Positions 17,155 through 26,630 are shown, numbered from the stretch's first letter. The stretch: DNA of 64,000 bases from Larkinella arboricola (GCF_003259745.1 NZ_QLMC01000001.1:620001-684000), one strand, 5' to 3'. Numbers and translations are program-made. The notes: generated by a model not told the origin, from the sequence alone.

Positions 17155-18624
17155 ATGATGATACGTCGACGGGCATGGGTACTGATTTGGGTGGTGGGTC
17201 TGGCGTTGGCAGGCTGTTACAAATACGAGGATCGGGTCTGGCGGGCACCGACCGGGCAGAACGGTTCGGGCACCGGAACACCGGGCTCACCGAATAATCC
17301 GGGTTCGGGCGGTCCCGGCACGTCGCCCATTACGGGTTTGCCGAACCCTCCGGCGCGCCCTTCATACATTGATAACGGGTCTATTCGGCTCAGTGTCGAT
17401 CTGAATATGGGCGGGGCCATCACGTACCTGGCGGCTTCGGCCAACGGCCAGAACCTCGTCAATAACTGGGACGCTGGCCGGCAGATTCAGGCATCGTTTT
17501 ATTCAGGTCCGACGCCTTACGCTCCGAACGGCAAGCAGCCGCACCCGGAATGGAAGGATCTGGGTTGGAATCCCGTTATGTCGGGTGACGTATACGGGCA
17601 CCGTTCAAAAGTACTCGAATCGCGCAACAATGGCCGGGAAATTTACGTTAAAACCGCTCCGATGCTCTGGCCTAACGATAATATACCCGCCGAATGCACG
17701 ATTGAAACCTGGATTACACTCGATCAGAATACCGTTAAAGTCCGTCACCGGCTCAACAACAACCGATCGGATACGAAACAATATTCGGCCAAACCGCAGG
17801 AGTTGCCCGCTATTTTCCTGAATGCGCCCTACCGGTTTATTGTTTCGTACACTGGTACGCGCCCCTTCACCAATGACGCGCTGACCAGAACCACGAGCCA
17901 GACCGTCAACGAAATTTTTGGAGGAGTGCCGATGCTGTCGCCCGAAAACTGGATGGCTATGGTCAATACGTCCAACTGGGGACTGGCTGTTTATAAACCG
18001 AATCATCAGTATTTCATCGGCGGTACGTTCGGAACCTCTTCTGTGGGGGGGGAATACGATTTTACGACGGCTTACATTACGCCATCCACCTACGAGATTC
18101 TGGACCACAACATTCAGTACGACTATGAGTACATCCTGGTTCTGGGGACGCTCGACGAGATTCGCAAGTATGTGTATGCGCAGCCCCGAACCCGCAAAGC
18201 CCCGGATTACCGTTTCGTATCCGATCGGCAATCGTGGTGGTACTATGGAGGGGTTGATCGTGGCTGGCCCATTAAGAACGAACTGGATATTCCGCTCGAC
18301 AACGGCAATTTACTAATGATGGGTCCGGGCGAAATGTGGCAGGCCGCCGATATGCCGAAGGTCTACATCCGGGCGGCTTTCAAAACCGATGCGACCCACG
18401 CCCGGCTCCGGTGGACCGAACCCAACGACCCCGAGTTTCTGCCCGAACGGATCTTTGATTTTCCCATCACCGGCGACGGCCAATACCGTACCTATGAACT
18501 GGATATGACCAAAGTTCCGGCCTGGAGAGGCACCATTGTCAAACTCGGTTTTGAACCTGCCCTGGGCGAAAAAGGCGGACCCGGCAAGTGGGCCAAAATT
18601 CAGTATATTTCGTCCAAACCGTAA
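17155..18624 (+). CDS. Secreted lipoprotein with a beta-sandwich-like carbohydrate-related body
   Basis: A 489-residue protein with a signal peptide and lipobox LAGC (Cys at about residue 21), a Gly/Pro/Asn/Thr-rich linker (about 35-67), and a large aromatic-rich domain. Stretches such as IRLSVDLNMGGAITYLA, TIETWITLDQNTVKVRHRL and FDFPITGDGQYRTYELDM resemble secreted carbohydrate-binding or glycosidase-like beta-sandwich proteins of Bacteroidota. I cannot name the family and saw no catalytic motif. The class D beta-lactamase gene begins 11 bp after its stop, so the two probably share a transcript. Confidence 0.7.
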   Translation: MMIRRRAWVLIWVVGLALAGCYKYEDRVWRAPTGQNGSGTGTPGSPNNPGSGGPGTSPITGLPNPPARPSYIDNGSIRLSVDLNMGGAITYLAASANGQNLVNNWDAGRQIQASFYSGPTPYAPNGKQPHPEWKDLGWNPVMSGDVYGHRSKVLESRNNGREIYVKTAPMLWPNDNIPAECTIETWITLDQNTVKVRHRLNNNRSDTKQYSAKPQELPAIFLNAPYRFIVSYTGTRPFTNDALTRTTSQTVNEIFGGVPMLSPENWMAMVNTSNWGLAVYKPNHQYFIGGTFGTSSVGGEYDFTTAYITPSTYEILDHNIQYDYEYILVLGTLDEIRKYVYAQPRTRKAPDYRFVSDRQSWWYYGGVDRGWPIKNELDIPLDNGNLLMMGPGEMWQAADMPKVYIRAAFKTDATHARLRWTEPNDPEFLPERIFDFPITGDGQYRTYELDMTKVPAWRGTIVKLGFEPALGEKGGPGKWAKIQYISSKP

Positions 18625-18635
18625 TGTCTTGATTC

Positions 18636-19424
18636 ATGAAACTCCTGGTTGCGCTGGCATCGATGCTTGTGCTGAGTTACCGGCTGGCTTCTGTCACGGA
18701 GCGGCCGGATTTTGAACGGTATTTTACCGAGAAAAAACTCAAAGGCTCTTTCCTGCTCTATGATCCGCAGCGCGATCATTACACGGCTTACAACTTCGAG
18801 CGTACCCGGCAACGCTTTTTGCCCGCTTCAACCTACAAGATTCTGAATACCCTGATCGGCTTGGAAACCGGCGTACTGAAAGACGAACATTCGGTCATGA
18901 AGTGGGACAGTGTTAAACGCGACATTGAAACCTGGAACCGCGACCATACCCTCGAAACGGCTTTTAAGGCGTCGTGTGTACCGTGTTATCAGGAAGTGGC
19001 CCGGAACGTCGGCGTAAAACGGATGCAGGAGTGGGTCGGTAAAACCGGTTACGGCAAAATGGACATCAATGCCGACAACCTGGACAGGTTCTGGCTGGAG
19101 GGCAAATCGGGAATCAGTCAGGAGGAACAGATTGATTTTCTGCGCCGGGTACACGAGGGCAATGTGCCCTTTTCGAAACGGAATCAGGCCATTCTGAAAA
19201 AAATCATGCTGATTGAAGAAAAGCAGGGGGTTAAACTCTACGGCAAAACCGGCTGGGCGGCTGTCGAACCGAACATCGGCTGGTTTGTGGGGTACGTCGA
19301 AAAAGGCGACAAGGTGTATTATTTTGCTACGAACGTCGAAAGCCCTAAACCCGTCCCCGACACCTTTATAGCGGCCCGGCGGGAAATTACCGAAACCTTG
19401 CTGAAGCAACTCGGCGTGCTATAA
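18636..19424 (+). CDS. Class D (OXA-type) beta-lactamase
   Basis: A 262-residue serine beta-lactamase with an N-terminal signal (residues 1 to about 20). All class D landmarks are visible: S65-T-Y-K68 (PASTYK), S113-C-V115, the [YF]GN position as Y139-G-K141, Trp in DRFWLEG (about residue 153), K204-T-G206 in LYGKTGWA, and WFVGYVE. In OXA enzymes Ser of STYK attacks the beta-lactam ring and Lys is carbamylated. YGK instead of YGN is a departure that may affect activity. It has no mobile element nearby, so it is probably a resident chromosomal gene. A BlaR-type sensor domain is unlikely given the single-domain length. Confidence 0.9.
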   Translation: MKLLVALASMLVLSYRLASVTERPDFERYFTEKKLKGSFLLYDPQRDHYTAYNFERTRQRFLPASTYKILNTLIGLETGVLKDEHSVMKWDSVKRDIETWNRDHTLETAFKASCVPCYQEVARNVGVKRMQEWVGKTGYGKMDINADNLDRFWLEGKSGISQEEQIDFLRRVHEGNVPFSKRNQAILKKIMLIEEKQGVKLYGKTGWAAVEPNIGWFVGYVEKGDKVYYFATNVESPKPVPDTFIAARREITETLLKQLGVL

Positions 19425-19430
19425 AAACCG

Positions 19431-20243
19431 TTAGGAGACTCTGGAAACCGGATGAGCCTGGCCGCTGTTTTCCAGTTCCCGCAGTTTGGCGTACTTCACC
19501 ACCGGATACATGGCCGAAAAAAGTGACCAGATAAAGCCGGGATACCCGTTCAGGAAATTCTGTTTGAGCAGGTATTCCTTGAGAAAGGTGATCGGGAGCC
19601 GAAAGACAATCTGGGCAATGGAACCGTGTCGGCCCCGGCTTTGCAGATCGTGGGCTCCGGCGGTGGTGTAGCGGTTGAATTTCTCAAAATATTCGTGCAG
19701 ACTACCGTAGCTGTCGTGCAGCATGTGGTGCGTCAGTTTGCCAACCGAACCCTGTAGCACCACATCTTCGTGAACCCGGGCCGAATTGTAATTCCCAAAC
19801 CGTTTGTCGAAAAGCCGTAGGTGCGGCATTTTATATTCTCCCCCGTAGCGCATCAATCGTCCCAGAAATACCAGCGAAATCGGCACTTCAAAGCCCCGGA
19901 AGCTGAGTGTACCGGCTTCAGCTTCCGCCAGCCGAAGCTGAATTTCTGACCGGAGGGCATCGGTCACCACTTCATCGGCATCCACCACCAGCACCCAATG
20001 ATTCCGGGCCTGATCCACGGCAAATCCTTTCTGCTGACCAAACCCGTTGAAATCGCGGTGCAGCACCCGGCAGCCAAAGTGCTGGGCAATCGCCAGAGTC
20101 TGGTCGGTGCTGCCCGAATCGACCACGACAATTTCATCGCACCAGGTTAATGCACCGAGCACGGCGGGCAGAATCCGGGCGGAGTTGAACGTAATCATTA
20201 CGGCACTGACGGGCGGGGAACTGGATACGGGTGATACGGACAT
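19431..20243 (-). CDS. Family 2 glycosyltransferase (lipopolysaccharide core type)
   Basis: A 270-residue GT2 enzyme. The N-terminal nucleotide-sugar fold SAVMITFNSARILPAVLG, DEIVVVDSGSTDQTL, the HRDFNGFGQQKGFAVDQA segment and the DxD-like VVDADEVV are present. The GFGQQKGFA and HEDVVLQGSVGKL stretches resemble the WaaE/KdtX-like beta-1,4-glucosyltransferases of lipopolysaccharide core synthesis. No transmembrane helix is obvious apart from a hydrophobic stretch near the C-terminus. It is convergent with the beta-lactamase gene (gap 6 bp), and the 252-bp gap upstream leads to nrdB. Confidence 0.85.
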   Translation of the reverse strand: MSVSPVSSSPPVSAVMITFNSARILPAVLGALTWCDEIVVVDSGSTDQTLAIAQHFGCRVLHRDFNGFGQQKGFAVDQARNHWVLVVDADEVVTDALRSEIQLRLAEAEAGTLSFRGFEVPISLVFLGRLMRYGGEYKMPHLRLFDKRFGNYNSARVHEDVVLQGSVGKLTHHMLHDSYGSLHEYFEKFNRYTTAGAHDLQSRGRHGSIAQIVFRLPITFLKEYLLKQNFLNGYPGFIWSLFSAMYPVVKYAKLRELENSGQAHPVSRVS

Positions 20244-20411
20244 AAAACGACTAAAATCGAGATGGGACTACAAATGACTGTTTTTCAATGTAAAAATCAA
20301 ATTTTAGCAGATTTCTAAGAACTTATTGCGCCCCGTATTCAACAACTGTTTGATAGTTATGTAGTTATTCCACAAGGGTTTCGTAAACTACTTTCATCCC
20401 GTAATTTTTCG

Positions 20412-20442
20412 ATTGTATTCCTCCCTCAATCCGATAACTTTG
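20412..20442 (+). promoter_or_regulatory. nrdB promoter
   Basis: ATTG (TTG at 20413-20415), a 19-nt spacer, then TAACTTTG at 20435-20442. This matches the Bacteroidota housekeeping promoter TTTG-N17-23-TAnnTTTG well, and lies 53 bp before the ATG. No NrdR-like box was recognised. Confidence 0.65.
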
Positions 20443-20495
20443 TTAACTCACTTTTTTGTTCATCATACGTCAAGTTATAAATAAGTCAATAGATC

Positions 20496-21485
20496 ATGGC
20501 TCAACCTGAAGCACTCGAACCGATACTGCAAGAGGACCCGCTCCGGTTTGTTCTATTCCCCATTCGGCACCACGACATCTGGAAAATGTACAAACAGCAC
20601 GAGGCATCGTTCTGGACAGCCGAAGAAATCGACCTTTCACAGGATCAGCGCGACTGGGAAAACCTGACCGATGGTGAACGGCATTTTGTCTCGCACGTGC
20701 TGGCATTCTTTGCTGCATCCGACGGAATTGTCAATGAGAATCTGGCGGTCGGGTTTCTGTCGCAGGTACAGTATGCCGAAGCCAAGTGTTTCTATGGTTT
20801 CCAGATCATGATGGAAAACATCCATTCGGAAACCTATTCGCTGCTGATTGATACCTACATCAAAAATCCGGTTGAGAAAGACAAAATGCTGCGGGCCATC
20901 GACACCATCCCGTGCGTGAAACGGAAAGCCGACTGGGCCATGCGGTGGATCGAAAACGGGTCGTTTGTTGAGCGCCTGCTAGCGTTTGCTGCGGTGGAAG
21001 GGATTTTCTTCTCCGGTTCGTTCTGCTCGATTTTCTGGCTTAAAAAGCGGGGTCTGATGCCCGGTTTGGCGTTCTCAAACGAATTGATTTCGCGCGATGA
21101 AGGGCTGCACCGCGACTTTGCCTGCCTGCTTTATACAGACCACATTCAGAATAAGCTGCCGGAAGAAGATGTGTATGCGATGATTAAGGATGCCGTCAGC
21201 ATTGAACAGGAGTTTGTGACGGATGCGTTGCCGGTATCGCTGATCGGCATGAACGCGGATCTGATGAATCAGTACATCGAATTTGTGGCCGACCACCTGC
21301 TGGTATCACTCGGTTTGAAAAAGGTGTATAACTCAACCAATCCGTTCGATTTCATGGACATGATTTCGTTGCAAGGAAAAACCAACTTCTTCGAGAAGCG
21401 TGTTGGTGAATACCAGAAAGCGGGCGTAATGGGATCGACGAAGGAAAAAGAAGATCAGAAAATTACGTTTGACGCTGATTTCTAA
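20496..21485 (+). CDS. nrdB: Ribonucleoside-diphosphate reductase beta subunit
   Basis: The class I RNR small subunit (329 aa) houses the dinuclear metal site and tyrosyl radical used by NrdA to reduce ribonucleotides. Metal ligands are visible in SDGIVNENL (Asp), ECKCF-like [20 protein letters not shown] (Glu, Glu, His) and [16 protein letters not shown] (Glu, Glu, His). A Tyr follows in [12 protein letters not shown] at the radical position. The C-terminus carries an acidic, phenylalanine-ending tail for binding the large subunit. nrdA is not adjacent and is not in the window. Confidence 0.95.
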   Translation: MAQPEALEPILQEDPLRFVLFPIRHHDIWKMYKQHEASFWTAEEIDLSQDQRDWENLTDGERHFVSHVLAFFAASDGIVNENLAVGFLSQVQYAEAKCFYGFQIMMENIHSETYSLLIDTYIKNPVEKDKMLRAIDTIPCVKRKADWAMRWIENGSFVERLLAFAAVEGIFFSGSFCSIFWLKKRGLMPGLAFSNELISRDEGLHRDFACLLYTDHIQNKLPEEDVYAMIKDAVSIEQEFVTDALPVSLIGMNADLMNQYIEFVADHLLVSLGLKKVYNSTNPFDFMDMISLQGKTNFFEKRVGEYQKAGVMGSTKEKEDQKITFDADF

Positions 21486-21506
21486 TCCAGTATCAAACCG
21501 TGTCAT

Positions 21507-21540
21507 AAAAAAGAGCCTACCGGAAGGTAGGCTCTTTTTT
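21507..21540 (+). terminator. Rho-independent terminator of nrdB
   Basis: Perfect stem AAAAAAGAGCCTAC / GTAGGCTCTTTTTT with a 6-nt loop and T-run, 22 bp after the nrdB stop; it may also act on the convergent hydroxylase gene. Confidence 0.9.
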
Positions 21541-21589
21541 ATTTTAGCAGACTCCCCAAACCGCTACATCCAGAACGGTTTTGGCCTTA

Positions 21590-22600
21590 TCAGGAGACAT
21601 TGACAACGGGTTGGGCATCGGAGGTGTCCAGAAATTCTTTTTTAACAATTTTTGCCGTTTTATGGTCGCCCGTATGGTTCCAGCCCGGGGGCATGATGAT
21701 GTAAAGCAGCTTGTTTTTCAGTCCGGGGGCTTTCCGGATGTCTTTCGCCAGCGCATAAAATTCACCGAAATAAACATCCCAGAAATTTCCCGGATTCATC
21801 TCCCGCGTAATACCGTATTCCATCGGTACTTCTTTTTTCTCGTGTTGCAGCGTTCCGAATACATGGTCCCAGATATTCAGAAGGTTACAGAAGTTGGTGT
21901 CCATATACAGCGGATTCTTGGCGTGGTGAACCCGGTGGTGCGAAGGCGTCAGGATGATTTTGTGCAAAAAGCCCAGCCGACCGTCTTTCAGAATGTTCTC
22001 GCCAACGTGGATCAGCGCCCCCCAGGTTCCGTCGATAAACATGATGAGAAACAACAGGACGGGGTTGACACCCAGCAGAATACAGATGGTGGTTCGAATA
22101 ATGTCGGCGTAGGGCGCTTCCAGAAAGAAGTGGGCGTACGTTACCGAAAGGTTCATGTCTTCCGGAGCGTGGTGGGTCGAATGCAGGCACCAGAAAAGCC
22201 GGACCTTGTGGCCCAGATAGTGGTAGACGAAGTGGGCCAGTTCCCAGACAACATACCCGTACAAAAACCAGTACCAGGTCGGTGTGGTGGTGATGATCGC
22301 GTATTTTTCAAAGAGACCGATACACAGCGCCACCATCGCAAAGGAGAGGTAGCGTCCGATAAATCGGTTAAAAACGATGATCAGAAACGATATTTTGTAA
22401 TTATCAATCTTGAATCGCTTATAAAACGAGGCCCGGGCAATTTCGATAATCAGCAGCAGCGGAATCAGGGGTGACATGGCCGACCGGATACCATCCCAGG
22501 TAAGCAAGGCGGAATAATCGCCGGATTTGAACATTTTTAGCCATGATCCGACGCCGAAAAAGGAGAGAAATTCGTCGTAAATGGTTTGAAAAAACTCCAT
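21590..22600 (-). CDS. Sterol desaturase / fatty acid hydroxylase family protein
   Basis: A 336-residue integral membrane di-iron enzyme. The histidine clusters HFVYHYLGHK, HSTHHAPEDMN, and HHRVHHAKN, with further His near HVFG, define the superfamily that hydroxylates or desaturates fatty acids, sterols and carotenoids. About five hydrophobic segments precede and separate the clusters. In Bacteroidota, members can hydroxylate lipids such as sphingolipids or ornithine lipids; the substrate here is unknown. The frame extends to 22672, but the ATG at 22600 (MEFFQTIYDEF) fits the family better. Confidence 0.85.
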   Translation of the reverse strand: MEFFQTIYDEFLSFFGVGSWLKMFKSGDYSALLTWDGIRSAMSPLIPLLLIIEIARASFYKRFKIDNYKISFLIIVFNRFIGRYLSFAMVALCIGLFEKYAIITTTPTWYWFLYGYVVWELAHFVYHYLGHKVRLFWCLHSTHHAPEDMNLSVTYAHFFLEAPYADIIRTTICILLGVNPVLLFLIMFIDGTWGALIHVGENILKDGRLGFLHKIILTPSHHRVHHAKNPLYMDTNFCNLLNIWDHVFGTLQHEKKEVPMEYGITREMNPGNFWDVYFGEFYALAKDIRKAPGLKNKLLYIIMPPGWNHTGDHKTAKIVKKEFLDTSDAQPVVNVS

Positions 22601-22890
22601 AGCCAGTAAGTAGTTTAGTGAAGAGCGCAAACAAACGGTTTCATTATAAAAAATATTCAAGCAAAAATACAAATTTTTCTACTTGGGTGAAAGCATTAAT
22701 GGGACGATTTTGCCTTACTGGAAAAGGGAGGAAAGTAAATAGAAGCACCTGATTTGGAAGTTGTTAATTCATCCGGACAGAACTTCCCTGATTTTAACAA
22801 TCTGGCGGTTTTTGGTCTGGGTTTAGCCTTGTATTTCTGTGAGAAAAAGTGTTATTTTGCGGGTCAGATTTTTGTGTAACTAACATCGTA

Positions 22891-24999
22891 ATGGCTTTAA
22901 TTAACAAAATCAGGGAAAAATCGGGCGTCGCGGTAGGTATTATTGCCGTCAGTTTGATTTTATTTATTGTCGGCGGGGATTTGCTCGGGTCTCAGAGCCT
23001 GTTTGGAGGGCAGGATCAGACGGTAGGCGAGATTGCCGGGCAGGAGATTTCATACCAGGAATTCAATGCGAAAGTCGATGAAGCCCGGGCAGCTTATGAG
23101 CAGCAAACCGGTCGGCCTGCTACGGAGCAGGATCAGGTTCAACTCCGCGATCAAGCCTGGAACCAGTTTATTTTAGACATTGCTTACGCGAAAGAGTACG
23201 ACGCTCTGGGTCTGGCCGTTACCAAAGAAGAACTGATCGACATGGTGCAGGGTAACTACATCAGCCCCGCCATCCGGCAAACCTTTACGGATCCCCAAAC
23301 CGGAGCTTTCGATAAAAATACAGTTATCAATTACCTGAAAAGCCTCAAGACCTTACCGGCCGAACAACAAATGGCCTGGACGAACTTCGAGCGGAATCTG
23401 AGCGCCGACCGTATGCGGGTCAAATACGAAAACCTGCTCCGATTGTCGTCGTTTGTGACCACCGCCGAAGCCCAGAAAGAGTATCAGGCACAAAATACCC
23501 GCGCCGATGCCAAATTTCTGCTGGTTCCGTACTACGTCGTTCCTGACACAACGGTGAAAGTTACCGATAGCCAGTTACAGGACTACCTCAACAAGCACAA
23601 AGACGAATATAAGAGCTATAACAGCCGGACGCTCCAATACGTGACGTTCCCGGTGGCTCCCTCAAAAGAAGACAGCACGGCTTTGTATGATCAGATCAAA
23701 AGCCTGGCCCGTGGTTTGGCCGCTGCACCCAATGACTCGTCGTATGCCCGGATGAACTCTGATATTCAGGCTCCGTTGTACATGACGCTGGGCGAAATGC
23801 CGGAACAGCTAAAAGCTACCGTAGGCACCTTTGCTTCCGGCGGAGTTTACGGTCCGTATAAAGAAGGAAACACGTATTTTATTTACAAATACAGTGGTAC
23901 GAAAAAAGATACCAACTTCACGGTTCGGGCCAGCCACATCCTGATTCGGGCCGCCGGTGGCGACACGGCCAAAGCCGCAGCGCGTACCAAGGCCGAAGGA
24001 ATTCTGAGACAGATTCAGGGAGGTGCTAGTTTCGAAGCATTGGCGGCTGAGAACAGCGCCGATGGATCACGTCAGCAGGGCGGTGATTTGGGGTACTTCA
24101 AAAATAACAACCAGATGGTGAAGCCGTTCCAGGATGCGGTTTTCAGCTTCAACGGAACGGGTTTGATTCCGCGTCTGGTTGAAACCGAGTTTGGTTTTCA
24201 CATTATTAAAATAACCGAGCCAAAAACCAACACCCTGTATCGGATTGCCACCATTGGTAAAACCATTACGCCAAGTCAGGCTACCCGCGACGAAGTGTAC
24301 CGCAAAGCTGAACAGTTCGCAACGGAAAGCAAGTCGAAGGATGATTTTGACGAGAATACCAAAAAAGACAAAACATTGGTGGTCGCTACTGCCGAACGCA
24401 TCCCGGAAAACGCAACCAGCGTTAACGCATTGGGTAATGCCCGTGAACTGGTTCGCTGGGCCTTCAATAAGGATACGGATATTAACGATGTTTCATCGGC
24501 AATTGAAGTAGACGACCAGTATGTGGTGGCTGTTCTGACCGGCGAAACGTCCGAAGATGAAGTTTCAATTGAAAACTTCCGTCAGGAACTGACAGCGAAA
24601 GTCCGCAACCAGTTGAAAGCTGAACAGATCATTGCCAAGCTGGGCAGTGCATCCGGCACACTTGAATCCATTGCGCAGAAATACGGCGCCGGGGCTCTGG
24701 TAGAAACCGTGCCGGATATCAACATGGCGACCGGTTTTCTGAAAAGTGCGGGTGTTGATCCGCTGGCCGTTGGTAAAATCTTCGGACTGAAAGCCGGCAA
24801 ACGTTCAAAACCGTTTGCGGGCGACGCGGGGGTATTAATCGTGGAAACAACGAAAGTGACCCCGGCTCCGTCGGTTGCCGATTATACGGTTTACAAAAAC
24901 CAGTTACAGCAAAACGCCAGCAGCCGGGCCGGTTTCATGATCAATGAAGCCATTCGTGATAACGCCGATATTAAAGATCGTCGGGCTAAGTTCTATTAA
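22891..24999 (+). CDS. PpiD/SurA-type peptidyl-prolyl isomerase, membrane-anchored
   Basis: A 702-residue periplasmic chaperone. One transmembrane helix near the N-terminus (VAVGIIAVSLILFIVGG, about residues 13-31) is followed by a SurA-N-like domain (GQEISYQEFNAKVDEARAAY) and one parvulin domain (about 345-450) with VRASHILIRAAGGDTAKA, GGDLGYFKNNNQMVKPFQDAVF and TEFGFHIIKITE. A degenerate second parvulin-like region lies in the C-terminal third. The layout matches PpiD, which sits at the Sec translocon and helps secreted proteins fold. The first 14 codons from 22849 are poor coding sequence, so 22891 is used. Confidence 0.87.
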   Translation: MALINKIREKSGVAVGIIAVSLILFIVGGDLLGSQSLFGGQDQTVGEIAGQEISYQEFNAKVDEARAAYEQQTGRPATEQDQVQLRDQAWNQFILDIAYAKEYDALGLAVTKEELIDMVQGNYISPAIRQTFTDPQTGAFDKNTVINYLKSLKTLPAEQQMAWTNFERNLSADRMRVKYENLLRLSSFVTTAEAQKEYQAQNTRADAKFLLVPYYVVPDTTVKVTDSQLQDYLNKHKDEYKSYNSRTLQYVTFPVAPSKEDSTALYDQIKSLARGLAAAPNDSSYARMNSDIQAPLYMTLGEMPEQLKATVGTFASGGVYGPYKEGNTYFIYKYSGTKKDTNFTVRASHILIRAAGGDTAKAAARTKAEGILRQIQGGASFEALAAENSADGSRQQGGDLGYFKNNNQMVKPFQDAVFSFNGTGLIPRLVETEFGFHIIKITEPKTNTLYRIATIGKTITPSQATRDEVYRKAEQFATESKSKDDFDENTKKDKTLVVATAERIPENATSVNALGNARELVRWAFNKDTDINDVSSAIEVDDQYVVAVLTGETSEDEVSIENFRQELTAKVRNQLKAEQIIAKLGSASGTLESIAQKYGAGALVETVPDINMATGFLKSAGVDPLAVGKIFGLKAGKRSKPFAGDAGVLIVETTKVTPAPSVADYTVYKNQLQQNASSRAGFMINEAIRDNADIKDRRAKFY

Positions 25000-25018
25000 T
25001 CCGTTCGAGATAATGCAT

Positions 25019-25051
25019 AAAAAAAGCGACCCCAGCCGGGTCGCTTTTTTT
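25019..25051. terminator. Bidirectional terminator between ppiD-like gene and rdgB
   Basis: Stem AAAAAAGCGACCC / GGGTCGCTTTTTT with a short loop, A-run on the left and T-run on the right, located between two convergent genes. Confidence 0.88.
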
Positions 25052-25066
25052 ATGCCCAAAAGAAGT

Positions 25067-25642
25067 TTACTGATTTTTCAGGAAGGCTACCAGCTTCTTA
25101 AACGCCTGACCGCGGTGGCTGATGCCCGCTTTTTCGTCCATGCTCATTTCCGCAAAGGTACGATCATAACCGTCGGGCTGGAAAATCGGGTCGTAGCCGA
25201 AACCGCCCGTGCCGCGCGGTTCGGTCAGAATCTGGCCCTCTGCAACGCCTTCAAAAAGGTGATACTGGCCGTCGATGACCAGCGTAATGACGGTTCGGAA
25301 GCGGGCACTCCGGTTTGAGACACCGGCCAGATTGGTCAGCAGCAGGTTTAGATTACGCTCGTAGCTTCGCGGATGGCCGCCATAATAAGCCGAGTGAACC
25401 CCCGGCGCACCATCCAGCGCATCGACTTCCAGACCCGAATCGTCGGCAAAACAGTTGACCTGATAATGATCCCAGACGTGTGTGGCTTTCTGTCGCGAGT
25501 TGCCGGGTATCGTGTCCTGCGTTTCGGGGATTTCTTCAAAACAGCCAATATCATGTAAGGTTTTCAACTCGAACTGATCACCCAGCATGGCCGAGATTTC
25601 GGCCAGTTTACTGGCGTTATTGGTGGCAAAACAAAGTGTCAT
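25067..25642 (-). CDS. rdgB: Non-canonical purine NTP pyrophosphatase (RdgB/HAM1)
   Basis: A 191-residue enzyme that hydrolyses dITP, ITP and XTP to monophosphates and keeps damaged purines out of nucleic acids. Motifs: LCFATNNASKLAEI near the start, FADDSGLEVDALDGAPGVHSA in the middle, GFGYDPIFQPDGYDRTFAEM and SHRGQAFKKL near the end. Length is usual. A TTG two codons upstream also opens the frame; the ATG at 25642 is preferred. It follows the FKBP-type lipoprotein gene on the minus strand with a terminator between them. Confidence 0.95.
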   Translation of the reverse strand: MTLCFATNNASKLAEISAMLGDQFELKTLHDIGCFEEIPETQDTIPGNSRQKATHVWDHYQVNCFADDSGLEVDALDGAPGVHSAYYGGHPRSYERNLNLLLTNLAGVSNRSARFRTVITLVIDGQYHLFEGVAEGQILTEPRGTGGFGYDPIFQPDGYDRTFAEMSMDEKAGISHRGQAFKKLVAFLKNQ

Positions 25643-25654
25643 AGACAAATGGTT

Positions 25655-25686
25655 AAAAAAATAGGCTGTCCCGTGAAAGACAGCCT
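25655..25686 (-). terminator. Terminator of the FKBP lipoprotein gene at 25707
   Basis: On the minus strand, stem AGGCTGTC / GACAGCCT with an 8-nt loop followed by a run of seven T. It separates the FKBP gene from rdgB, so they are probably separate transcripts. Confidence 0.8.
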
Positions 25687-25706
25687 AAATGTATAGGAAA
25701 GAAACG

Positions 25707-26630
25707 TTACTTCGAACTCACCACTTCCAGTTCAAACGCAAGTGGCGCATAGGGAGGAATGGTGTAGATTCCGGTTGTCTGGTTGAGACGCCCCGTTGGC
25801 CCGTATCCAATCGAGGACGGTAGTACGATGGTGGCTTTCTCGCCAACGCGCATTTTCACCAGCGCTTCATCCCAGGCTTGAATAACGGCCCCGGTACCAA
25901 CGTTAAATTCAGAGCCGTCGGCGCTGGCGTCAAACTGGTTGCCGTTCAAAAGCTTGCCGGTGTATTTCACTTTCGCCGTCTGCCCCGCCTTCACCTGCGC
26001 CGAATCCGCCGGTGATTTCTTGGTCAGGAGGAACCGCAGTCCCGATTCCGTTTTTTCGGCAGCCGTCAGTTTATTCGCTACCAGATAATCCTGAATCTGC
26101 TCGTCTTCCGTCCGGACGCTAACAACCTTAATATCGTACCGAACGGGCGTGTAAGCCGGTAACAGCAAATTGCCGCCCTTGTTGTCGGTTGGGTCGTAGG
26201 GAGCCAGTATGATGGCTTCTTCGCCTTCTTTCAGTAGTTGCAGGCTTTGGTATAGCCGGGCGGTGATGCCCCTTGTTACTCCAACCGTGGCAAGGTTAGG
26301 AATGCCAGCGGCTGTTTCTGAACTATCCACTACAACGCTGTCCAGGCGGCTCTGCGTAAAAAAGAATTTTACTTCATCGCCTTCCTTTGCCAACTGCCCG
26401 TTCTCCACGGCTTTCGTCCGGATGATATACAGGCCGGTTAGCTCGTTTTTTTCCGCTTTTGGTCTAAGGTTGGTTTTATCGAGATAGGCAAGAATATCTT
26501 CCTCGTTTTCGCGTCGCTTCCGTTCGTTCAGAGCCTCACCCGGATCGGGCTGGCAAGCCATCTGCGCGGTTAAGAGCCCAATTAGTGAAACGGCAACGCT
26601 CCATTTCAGCCAATTTTTTGTCACATTCAT
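25707..26630 (-). CDS. FKBP-type peptidyl-prolyl isomerase, lipoprotein-like
   Basis: A 307-residue exported protein. The C-terminal 110 residues are a complete FKBP domain (GQTAKVKYTGKLLNGNQF, WDEALVKMRVGEKATIVLPS, IPPYAPLAFELEVV). The middle (about 90-190) resembles a second, degenerate FKBP domain (SLQLLKEGEEAIILAP). The signal ends at QMACQPD; Cys follows a lipobox with unusual residues at -3 and -2. It speeds proline isomerisation during folding of envelope proteins. The ATG at 26630 is chosen since the 11 upstream codons add charged residues before the signal. Confidence 0.87.
   Translation of the reverse strand: MNVTKNWLKWSVAVSLIGLLTAQMACQPDPGEALNERKRRENEEDILAYLDKTNLRPKAEKNELTGLYIIRTKAVENGQLAKEGDEVKFFFTQSRLDSVVVDSSETAAGIPNLATVGVTRGITARLYQSLQLLKEGEEAIILAPYDPTDNKGGNLLLPAYTPVRYDIKVVSVRTEDEQIQDYLVANKLTAAEKTESGLRFLLTKKSPADSAQVKAGQTAKVKYTGKLLNGNQFDASADGSEFNVGTGAVIQAWDEALVKMRVGEKATIVLPSSIGYGPTGRLNQTTGIYTIPPYAPLAFELEVVSSK

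Noticed and set aside
18636-19424. Reading the class D protein as a penicillin-binding protein or BlaR sensor
   Set aside because: It is a single catalytic domain with FW, KTG and WFVGY motifs in OXA order and no membrane sensor part.
20244-20495. NrdR boxes before nrdB
   Set aside because: No pair of the ACAnnATATnnTGT type was found; only the housekeeping promoter is supported.
21581-22474. A 298-codon plus-strand open frame
   Set aside because: Antisense shadow of the fatty-acid-hydroxylase-type gene, whose histidine motifs are clear on the minus strand.
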